NCBI GenBank assembly: GCA_049790315.1
Contig: JBAQYV010000124.1
Span: 1 to 30,680 of the forward strand
Origin: DASPOJ01 sp049790315
GTDB lineage: Bacteria > Acidobacteriota > Terriglobia > Acidiferrales > UBA7541
Reading direction: 5' to 3'
DNA: 30,680 nt
Under the pieces are notes generated by a model. It was not told the origin of the DNA. It saw nothing but the letters and a program-made list of their open reading frames with translations, and made no database searches. The position numbers and the translations under genes are program-made. Shown in pieces: positions 24,567 to 30,680 of the stretch; the first letter of the stretch is position 1; each line of letters starts with the position of its first letter.

Positions 24567-26537
24567 ATGCCAAAAACAAATCTCCGCAATAAATCCCGGC
24601 GGTACTGGAAACTCGGCGCGCTGCTCGTTGGATTGGCGTTCGTGTTTCCGCGGATAAGCCTGCACGCGCAGGCGGTCAAAGCCGCTTCGCGCCAGCATCG
24701 GAACATAGTCATCTTCGTCGCCGACGGACTTCGCAACGGATCCGTGAATCCCACGGATGCGCCGACGATGTGGATGTTTCGCAATCGTGGCGTCTACTTC
24801 GCGAACAGCCATTCTCTCTATCCGACTGTTACTACGCCAAACGGTTCGGCAATTGCCACCGGACATTCACTCGGCGACACAAAAGATTTCGGCAATGCCA
24901 TGTATCTTGGCCGCTTGTTCACCAACGAGGGTGGCACTCCGTCTCGCACCGTAACGCCCTTTCTTGAGAATGATCAGATCCTGCGTCAGTTGATTCAAAA
25001 TGAAGCCTCGAATTACATGCAGCCACCCACGCTTCTGGAACTCGCGCGCCAAAACGGCTATCAAACCGCCGTCGTCGGCAAAATCGGCCCCGCTGGAATT
25101 CAGGACATTCGGAATTTGGACGGCCACGCGGCGGGAAGTTCCTGCGAAATCGTCATTGACGATGCTACAAATGTCGATGCGAACGGAGTTCCCGTCGACA
25201 AGAATTCGCCCGCTCTCTGCAAATCGATCGCGCAAGCCTTGGCTTCCGAAGGGTTGGGTGATCAAACGCCGCCACGTGGCGCGAATGGGGCCAAAGGCAC
25301 AAAGGTCCCGAATTGGAAACAGCAAACCTATTTTGTCGACGCGGCGACAAAAGTCATCTTGCCGGCCTTTGAGCGAAGCGAAAAGCCGTTCGTTCTTATC
25401 TACTGGTCGCGAGATCCTGATGGCAGTCAGCATAATCAGGGCGACAGTCTCGGCTCGCTCAAACCCGGAATCAATGGAGACACTTCCCGCTGGGCGATTC
25501 AAAATGCCGACAACAATCTGAGACAAATCTATAACTTCATCAGCTCCCATCCGGATCTCGCGAACAATACCGATTTCTTCCTCACCTCCGATCATGGCTT
25601 CGCGACGATTAGCCACAAAGAAATCGATGCGAACCTGACGCCCACTACGAGTTTTGCCGCGAGCCTCAATAAAGGAATCATGCCGCCGGGATTTCTCGCC
25701 ATCGACTTGGCTCACGATTTGCATCTCTCATTCTTCGATTCCGATAAGCCATTGGCTCCGACGCCGGCTGGCGACGCATTTCAGAAAATCGATCCCGCGC
25801 AGGGCCAGTTTCCGGCTAATGGGAACGCATTGCTCGGCGAGCATGTGAAAAATCCTGACGGCTCCGACGCTCGGATCGTCGTCACGGCAAACGGCGGCAC
25901 GGATCTGATTTACATTCCGAGTAAAGACGAGCAAGTCGTTCGCGCCGTAGTCGCTGCCCTCGCTCGCTACGACTACGTCGGTGGAATCTTCGTAAACGAC
26001 GAGTTCATCGATTCCTCTGACCCAATTCCCGGAGCATTGCCGCTAAGCGCGGTCGGCTTGTTCGGAGTTTCCCAGGAAAACGCGCCTTCGATTGTCGTCG
26101 CGCTCAAAGTTTTCTATCTCACTCCCGGCGACATCCAAACCGCCATTCAGATATCCGACACCGCCCTTCTTGAGGGGCAGGGGATGCATGGCGGCCTCGG
26201 TCGCGACAGCACGTTTAACAATATGGCCGCGATTGGACCCGACTTCAAAGTTGGCTTCAAGGATGAACTCCCCGTGAGCAATGCGGACATTGTTCCCACG
26301 CTGGCGCATATTCTTCATTTTGACGTCGGCAATCCCGCCGGAACTTTTGGCCGCGCCATTTCCGAATCTTTAGCCGGCAATGCGGTGAAGTTGCAGGAAC
26401 AAAAGTGCGTCGCGATTTCAGGCCCAGCGTCCGGCAAACAAACCATCCTGGAATACCAAACGCTCGGGAAAGAAAAATACTTCGATCGCGCATTTTTTGA
26501 ACCTGCCGCGGGCCGCCAACCTGGCTGTTCCAAATAA
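24567..26537 (+). CDS. Exported alkaline-phosphatase-superfamily phosphodiesterase (NPP-like)
   Basis: The 656-residue protein has a signal peptide (1-36, ending LHAQA). The metal and nucleophile set of the nucleotide pyrophosphatase/phosphodiesterase branch is in order: Asp53 in IFVADGLR, nucleophile Thr89 in YPTVTTPNG, Asp283/Asp285 with His289 in DPDGSQHNQG, Asp342-His343 in LTSDHGF, and His541 in GMHGG. These two-zinc enzymes act outside the cytoplasm on phosphate di- or monoesters. The length exceeds the roughly 400-450 aa core because of inserts at about 180-250 and 385-500. The ATG at 24567 begins a normal signal peptide; the frame reaches back to 24510. It starts 75 bases after the lactonase gene, so co-transcription is possible, but a metabolic link is not obvious. 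The substrate is unknown. Confidence 0.88.
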   Translation: MPKTNLRNKSRRYWKLGALLVGLAFVFPRISLHAQAVKAASRQHRNIVIFVADGLRNGSVNPTDAPTMWMFRNRGVYFANSHSLYPTVTTPNGSAIATGHSLGDTKDFGNAMYLGRLFTNEGGTPSRTVTPFLENDQILRQLIQNEASNYMQPPTLLELARQNGYQTAVVGKIGPAGIQDIRNLDGHAAGSSCEIVIDDATNVDANGVPVDKNSPALCKSIAQALASEGLGDQTPPRGANGAKGTKVPNWKQQTYFVDAATKVILPAFERSEKPFVLIYWSRDPDGSQHNQGDSLGSLKPGINGDTSRWAIQNADNNLRQIYNFISSHPDLANNTDFFLTSDHGFATISHKEIDANLTPTTSFAASLNKGIMPPGFLAIDLAHDLHLSFFDSDKPLAPTPAGDAFQKIDPAQGQFPANGNALLGEHVKNPDGSDARIVVTANGGTDLIYIPSKDEQVVRAVVAALARYDYVGGIFVNDEFIDSSDPIPGALPLSAVGLFGVSQENAPSIVVALKVFYLTPGDIQTAIQISDTALLEGQGMHGGLGRDSTFNNMAAIGPDFKVGFKDELPVSNADIVPTLAHILHFDVGNPAGTFGRAISESLAGNAVKLQEQKCVAISGPASGKQTILEYQTLGKEKYFDRAFFEPAAGRQPGCSK

Positions 26538-26651
26538 ATTGTGCCCGTGTGACCGCGTTGGCTGCGGGTGATCGCCGATGGCAACTGGCGACGCCGCGCG
26601 CTGCGATGTATAGTCGAGTTATCGGAGAAGCGTTCGGAATCCCTATCATTC

Positions 26652-27740
26652 ATGCGAATCCTCGCGGTCATTGTCGGATGCGTCGTATCGCTGGCTGTGG
26701 TTGTCGATTCATTTCAGACCGTGATTCTCGCCAGGCGCGCCACTCGCAGGTGGCGCATTTCGCGCGCGTTTTATCTGTCTTCGTGGACCGTTTATTCCAC
26801 GGTCGCGCGGCGCATCAAGTCCGACCGGCGCCGCGAAACCTATCTCGGCGTATTCGGCGCCCTCTCTCTCGTGTCGCTATTTGCGCTCTGGGCCTGTGGG
26901 TTGATTCTCGCGTTTGCGCTGCTGCAATGGGCGGCGCGCGGCCAGCTTCTCGCTTCCTCCAGCAGTTTTGGAAACGATTTGTATTACAGCACGGCGACAT
27001 TTTTCACGCTGTCGTCGCCCGAGCCCGGGTCGTTCTGGGTGAAATTCCTGATCGTATCCGAGGCCGGCCTCGGATACAGCTTTCTCGCGCTCGTGATCGG
27101 ATATCTTCCCGTGTTCTACGATTCGTTCTCGAAACGCGAATTGCGCATTTCGCTTCTCGATGCGCGTGCGGGTTCCCCTCCCATCGCGGGCGAACTCTTG
27201 CTGCGGCAGGGCGCCAACCCCGACAAGCTGGAACGCCAGCTCGCCGATTGGGAGGAGTGGGGCGCGGAGCTGCTCGAGAGCAATCTTTCTTATCCTGTAC
27301 TGGCTTATTTTCGCTCCCAGCACTCGAACCAATCCTGGCTGAGCACGCTGACGACGATTGTGGACGCAAGCGCCGTGATTATGGTCGCGTCAAAAGGAGA
27401 TTTGAAAACGCAGGCTGAACTTTCCTTCGCCATCGGCCAACATGCGATGAAGGATCTTTCCGCCGTATACCGGAAGCAACCCAGAGCGTTGCATGCCGAT
27501 CGCTTAACAACGGAAGATTTCGAGCGCCTGCGAAAGGCGCTCGCTGAGGGTCCAATTCCATTGCAATTTGACGATCAGTCCGAAGAAAAGTTGCGAAAGC
27601 TCAGGGCGGCATACGAGCCATATGCGAATGGCCTCTCCCATCATTTCATGATGCCGTTGCCGCATTGGGTTCCGACCGGATCGGTCCACCATAATTGGCA
27701 AATTGACTCGTCAGCGCGGCTGTACCTCCCGGGGCATTGA
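26652..27740 (+). CDS. Two-pore-domain K+-channel-like membrane protein (Ion_trans_2 type) with non-canonical filter
   Basis: The 362-residue protein has an N-terminal helix (3-25), a long membrane helix at 67-93, a pore-helix-like segment NDLYYSTATFFTLSSPEP (108-125) and another membrane helix (132-157, SEAGLGYSFLALVIGYLPVFY). The order and the EAGLG start of the last helix match Ion_trans_2 potassium channels. However, the TVGYGD selectivity filter is replaced by FTLSSPEP, so K+ selectivity is doubtful. The C-terminal 200 residues are a soluble, mainly helical domain without an evident RCK/TrkA fold. The ATG at 26652 was chosen because it begins the first helix; the frame is open to 26568. 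The stop overlaps a possible TTG start of rpiA, suggesting a shared transcript. Confidence 0.7.
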   Translation: MRILAVIVGCVVSLAVVVDSFQTVILARRATRRWRISRAFYLSSWTVYSTVARRIKSDRRRETYLGVFGALSLVSLFALWACGLILAFALLQWAARGQLLASSSSFGNDLYYSTATFFTLSSPEPGSFWVKFLIVSEAGLGYSFLALVIGYLPVFYDSFSKRELRISLLDARAGSPPIAGELLLRQGANPDKLERQLADWEEWGAELLESNLSYPVLAYFRSQHSNQSWLSTLTTIVDASAVIMVASKGDLKTQAELSFAIGQHAMKDLSAVYRKQPRALHADRLTTEDFERLRKALAEGPIPLQFDDQSEEKLRKLRAAYEPYANGLSHHFMMPLPHWVPTGSVHHNWQIDSSARLYLPGH

Positions 27741-27757
27741 ATCGAATTGAGCGCATA

Positions 27758-28483
27758 GTGAGCGACGCTACAACAAACGATTCCTCGGCAGTCGATCAGC
27801 TTAAGTTGGCCGCGGCCAATGCGGCTGTCGCGCAACTTGAAAGCGACATGATTGTCGGAATCGGCTCGGGGTCGACGGCGACGCTGGCGATCGCCGCGAT
27901 GGGGAAGCGCGTGGCGGAAGAAGGCCTGCACATTGTCGGAATTCCGACGTCCGAAAAATCGGCGGCGCACGCTCGGCGCGCGGGAATTTCGTTGACGACA
28001 TTGGACGAGCATCCGCGCATCGACGTAACGATCGACGGCGCGGATGAAGTTGAGATGGGCGCCCTCAATTTGATCAAGGGCGGCGGCGGAGATCTTCTGC
28101 GTGAAAAAATTGTCGCGGTTGCCAGCGCGCGGCTGATCATCGTGGTGGACGAAACCAAACTCCTCGATCGTCTGGGTCGCCGCTTCGCCGTACCCGTGGA
28201 AGTCGAGCCATTCGGCTGGCAAACCACGTCGGAGCGCCTGAGAAAATTGGGCGGCAAACCCACACTGCGCGTCGCGCCCGATGGCAAGACTTTCATCACC
28301 GATGGCGGCCACTATATTGTGGATACCGCGTTCGGAGCGATCGAGCGCCCGGCGGAGCTGGATGCGAAATTGAACAGCGTAGTGGGAGTGATCGAGCACG
28401 GATTGTTTATCGGTCTGGCATCGCAGGTGATCGTCGGCGGAGCGAAAGGCGTAAGAATGTTGTTTCGAGAGTCCGCGAGATGA
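27758..28483 (+). CDS. rpiA: Ribose-5-phosphate isomerase A
   Basis: The 241-residue enzyme interconverts ribose 5-phosphate and ribulose 5-phosphate. Family motifs are complete: phosphate loop VGIGSGSTA (33-41), DGADEV with Asp93 and Asp96, IKGGGGDLLREK with Lys107 and the catalytic Glu116, and a C-terminal VVGVIEHGLFIGLA. The length is usual for RpiA. A GTG at 27758 begins just before the conserved LKLAAANAAV; a TTG at 27737, overlapping the previous stop, would add seven residues and would mean coupling to the channel gene. Neither has a strong Shine-Dalgarno sequence. It is followed by a sugar-acid dehydratase gene after 27 bases. With tal on the other strand, the window covers two steps of the non-oxidative pentose phosphate pathway. 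Confidence 0.95.
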   Translation: MSDATTNDSSAVDQLKLAAANAAVAQLESDMIVGIGSGSTATLAIAAMGKRVAEEGLHIVGIPTSEKSAAHARRAGISLTTLDEHPRIDVTIDGADEVEMGALNLIKGGGGDLLREKIVAVASARLIIVVDETKLLDRLGRRFAVPVEVEPFGWQTTSERLRKLGGKPTLRVAPDGKTFITDGGHYIVDTAFGAIERPAELDAKLNSVVGVIEHGLFIGLASQVIVGGAKGVRMLFRESAR

Positions 28484-28510
28484 TGGGCGGGAAGCAGCAG
28501 GTGAACTCAC

Positions 28511-30286
28511 ATGCGGCCTAAAGACAAACCGGAGCAACTGCGTAGTTTCCGCTGGTTCGGCCCAGATTCGATGACCGGATTCATGCATCGATCGCGCATG
28601 CAGCAATTGGGATATCGCCACGAGGATTTCGTCGGCAAGCCGCTGATCGCGATCGTCAACACGTGGAGCGAAATGAATCCGTGCCACGCGCATTTGCGCG
28701 AGCGAGCCGACGCGGTGAAGCGCGGCGTTTGGCAAGCGGGCGGCTTTCCCGTGGAGATTCCAGCGTTCTCCATTGCGGAACCCTACATGAAGCCGAGCCC
28801 CATGATGTACCGCAATCTTCTGGCGATGGAGACCGAAGAATCTTTGCGCAGCCAGCCGGTGGATGGCGCGGTGCTGATGGGCGGCTGCGACAAGACCACG
28901 CCGGGCTTGCTCATGGGCGCCATCAGTATGAATTTGCCGGCGATTTACTTGCCGGCGGGACCAATGCTGCGCGGCAACTGGGAAGGGCAGCCGCTTGGAA
29001 GCGGAACCGATCTCCGCAAATACTGGACGGAGCGCTGCGCCGGAACAATTACCGAACAAACCTGGAACGATATGGAAGCGGGCATCGCGCGTTCGCCCGG
29101 TTTCTGTATGACGATGGGCACCGCCTCCACGATGACGGCTCTCGCGGAAGCGCTCGGCGTCACATTGCCGGGGGCATCCTCGATTCCCGCGCCCGACTCG
29201 AATCACACGCGCATGGCCATGAATTGCGGGCGGCGCATCGTCGAGATGGTTTGGGAAGATGTGTTGCCGAGAGACATCCTGACAAAGCGCGCTTTCGAGA
29301 ACGCCATCACCGTGGATATGGCCATCGGCGGATCGACAAATGCCATCATTCATCTGGTGGCCATGGCGGGGCGCTGCGGATGGCAACTGAGACTGCCGGA
29401 GTTCGACCGCGTTTCGCAGCGCGTACCTGTGCTCGCGAACATTCGGCCGTCTGGCGCGTACTTGATGGAGGATTTCTATTACGCCGGTGGATTGCAGGCG
29501 CTGATGTCCGAGATCAAGGACTTGCTGCACTTGGAGTGCTTGACGGTGAACGGCAAATCGATCGGCGAAAATCTTGCCGGTGCGAAAGTGATCAACGCCG
29601 ACGTGATTCGGCCGCGCGACAATCCGATTTCGGCCACGGGCGGTACGGCAATTCTTTACGGCAGCCTGGCTCCGGACGGCGCGGTGTTGAAAATCTCCGC
29701 CGCCACGCCTGGGTTGCTGAAGCATTCCGGGCCGGCCGTTGTGTTCAAGAATTACCGGGACATGGAAGCGCGCATTGATCGCGAAGATCTTGAAGTCACG
29801 GAAGATTCCGTGCTCGTGTTGCAGAGCGCGGGGCCATTGGGCGGGCCGGGCATGCCGGAGTGGGGCATGCTGCCGATTCCGAAAAAGTTGCTTGTGAAGG
29901 GCGTGCGCGACATGGTGCGAATTTCCGATGCGCGCATGAGCGGCACGGCGTACGGCACCTGCGTGCTGCACGTTTCGCCCGAGAGCGCCGTGGGTGGACC
30001 GCTGGCGCTTGTGCACGATGGCGATATTATTTCGCTGGACGCGGAAGCGCGGCGGCTTGATCTGATGGTTGTCGAAAAAGAATTGGCCGCTCGGCGCGCG
30101 AAATGGGCGAAGCCTGACGCCAAATTCGCCCGCGGCTACGGCGCGCTGTACGCGGAACGCGTGACGCAGGCGCACCTGGGATGCGATTTTGATTTCCTCG
30201 AGCCGAACGCCGAACCGACTGACGAGTCCGGCGCCGCCCAGCCTATGAATCAGCGCACCGATGAGCGCGAGCCTGAGATTCATTGA
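28511..30286 (+). CDS. IlvD/Edd-family sugar-acid dehydratase (L-arabonate/D-xylonate-type)
   Basis: The 591-residue enzyme belongs to the aldonate-dehydratase arm of the IlvD/Edd family, not to dihydroxyacid dehydratase proper. It closely resembles L-arabonate dehydratases in opening (RSFRWFG), VNTWSEMNPCHAHLRE, GGCDKTTPGLLMGA and CMTMGTASTM. The [2Fe-2S] ligands are Cys58, Cys126 and Cys199, with Lys128 next to the cluster and the catalytic Ser477 in ISDARMSGTAYGT. The reaction is aldonate to 2-keto-3-deoxyaldonate. The C-terminus has a polar tail of about 25 residues after FDFLEP. The ATG at 28511 has AGGTGA about ten bases upstream. It follows rpiA by 27 bases in a likely operon. The substrate could be a pentonate or a hexonate such as fuconate. 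Confidence 0.9.
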   Translation: MRPKDKPEQLRSFRWFGPDSMTGFMHRSRMQQLGYRHEDFVGKPLIAIVNTWSEMNPCHAHLRERADAVKRGVWQAGGFPVEIPAFSIAEPYMKPSPMMYRNLLAMETEESLRSQPVDGAVLMGGCDKTTPGLLMGAISMNLPAIYLPAGPMLRGNWEGQPLGSGTDLRKYWTERCAGTITEQTWNDMEAGIARSPGFCMTMGTASTMTALAEALGVTLPGASSIPAPDSNHTRMAMNCGRRIVEMVWEDVLPRDILTKRAFENAITVDMAIGGSTNAIIHLVAMAGRCGWQLRLPEFDRVSQRVPVLANIRPSGAYLMEDFYYAGGLQALMSEIKDLLHLECLTVNGKSIGENLAGAKVINADVIRPRDNPISATGGTAILYGSLAPDGAVLKISAATPGLLKHSGPAVVFKNYRDMEARIDREDLEVTEDSVLVLQSAGPLGGPGMPEWGMLPIPKKLLVKGVRDMVRISDARMSGTAYGTCVLHVSPESAVGGPLALVHDGDIISLDAEARRLDLMVVEKELAARRAKWAKPDAKFARGYGALYAERVTQAHLGCDFDFLEPNAEPTDESGAAQPMNQRTDEREPEIH

Positions 30287-30383
30287 GCGCGCCTCAGGCA
30301 TCGGAAAAACCCCGCGACAATTGTCCGTTCAATTCCGAAGCCGCTGGCCGGAGAGACTTCGCGCGTAAGTGTTTTGCCAAGCA

Positions 30384-30420
30384 GGTTAGCGCAGCGTCAC
30401 GGCCCTAACCACCGCTGCGC
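30384..30420. other. Inverted repeats with pseudoknot geometry at a convergent gene junction
   Basis: An 8-bp perfect inverted repeat (GCGCAGCG at 30389-30396, CGCTGCGC at 30413-30420) encloses a 16-base loop. That loop contains CTAACC (30405-30410), which pairs with GGTTAG (30384-30389) just upstream of the first arm. The order a-b-a'-b' allows an H-type pseudoknot on either strand. It sits between the converging dehydratase gene and the minus-strand gene at the right edge, touching the latter's stop codon. It may act as a bidirectional transcription end despite having no T-run. Confidence 0.35.
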
Positions 30421-30680
30421 CTATTGCGCCGGTAGCGGCGGATTGATGACGTAGGTCATTTTGTCCCAATCCACTGTGACCGTGGTGCCGTCGGAGAACG
30501 TGGTGCGCTCGACGCGGTAATTTTTGTCGAGGAATTCGTGATTGGTCATTTCGAGCAGGCCGACGCGTTCTTGAAGCGCCAGCGCGTCTTTTTCGAGTTT
30601 TAAAATTTGAGCCGGATCGGTGAAGGGCGCGTGGGAAGCGGCGCGGCGGGCGGCGTCGGCTTCGGTGGCGCCTCCGCGCT
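30421..30680 (-). CDS. Unidentified protein, C-terminal part (5' end outside window)
   Basis: The last 86 codons of a minus-strand gene end at a TAG (30423-30421). The visible residues include a charged helical stretch (ILKLEKDALALQERVGLLEM) followed by HEFLDKNYRVERTTFSDGTT and VTVDWDKMTYVINPPLP. The short beta-hairpin pattern FSDGTTVTVDWD near a C-terminus recalls the small beta-sandwich tails of some glycoside hydrolases, which would suit the sugar-related neighbourhood, but this is only an impression. Codon bias and the absence of stops support a real gene. It converges on the dehydratase gene, 134 bases apart. Confidence 0.65.
   Translation of the reverse strand, partial: RGGATEADAARRAASHAPFTDPAQILKLEKDALALQERVGLLEMTNHEFLDKNYRVERTTFSDGTTVTVDWDKMTYVINPPLPAQ

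Noticed and set aside
27641..30301. Very long antisense open frame (886 codons) opposite rpiA and the dehydratase
   Set aside because: Its translation is rich in His, Arg, Ala and Gln with no domain pattern, and it mirrors two well-supported genes with intact catalytic motifs. It is a by-product of G/C-biased codons.

Overview
The window reads as a chromosomal segment from an Acidobacteriota member (Acidobacteriia-like). This is inferred from the PadR regulator next to an ADOP-type FtsX/MacB permease, a TonB receptor with an N-terminal carboxypeptidase-regulatory domain, a DUF2844/DUF3443 pair, GC-rich coding with G/C-biased third positions, and wide use of GTG/TTG starts. No rRNA, complete mobile element or CRISPR array is visible.

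Layout. 1-3.3 kb: the end of a PadR regulator, a full ADOP permease, and the wreck of a second ADOP gene. 3.3-6.4 kb (minus strand): a PilZ protein, an orphan NtrC-type response regulator and two overlapping small unknown genes. 6.66-7.18 kb: tRNA-Gln(TTG), tRNA-Ser(GGA) and a dead tyrosine-recombinase tail. 7.2-9.5 kb: a TonB-dependent receptor. 9.96-11.7 kb: the coupled DUF2844-DUF3443 secreted pair; the second protein carries two pepsin-like D(T/S)GS motifs. 11.7-15.3 kb (minus): an L-fucose operon (SDR dehydrogenase, FucP-like permease, GH29 fucosidase). 15.7-20.4 kb (minus): transaldolase, phosphoglucomutase and glucose-6-phosphate isomerase. 20.85-22.6 kb (minus): malic enzyme. 22.8-26.5 kb (plus): SDR plus SMP-30 lactonase, then an exported phosphodiesterase. 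26.65-30.3 kb (plus): a K+-channel-like protein, ribose-5-phosphate isomerase A and an IlvD/Edd sugar-acid dehydratase. The right edge holds the C-terminus of an unidentified minus-strand protein.

How the genes work together. Most of the right two thirds is sugar metabolism. Fucose is released by GH29, imported by the permease and oxidised by the first SDR. A second SDR, a lactonase and a sugar-acid dehydratase could supply later steps of an oxidative, non-phosphorylating route. Transaldolase, RpiA, Pgi and Pgm handle the pentose/hexose phosphate pool, and malic enzyme joins C4 acids to pyruvate.

The best candidate for something under-described is the DUF2844-DUF3443 pair. The DUF3443 lipoprotein looks like a bilobal pepsin-type aspartic protease with both catalytic aspartates kept, and it is translationally coupled to a small secreted partner. 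Starts, families and motifs were judged by eye, without database searches.
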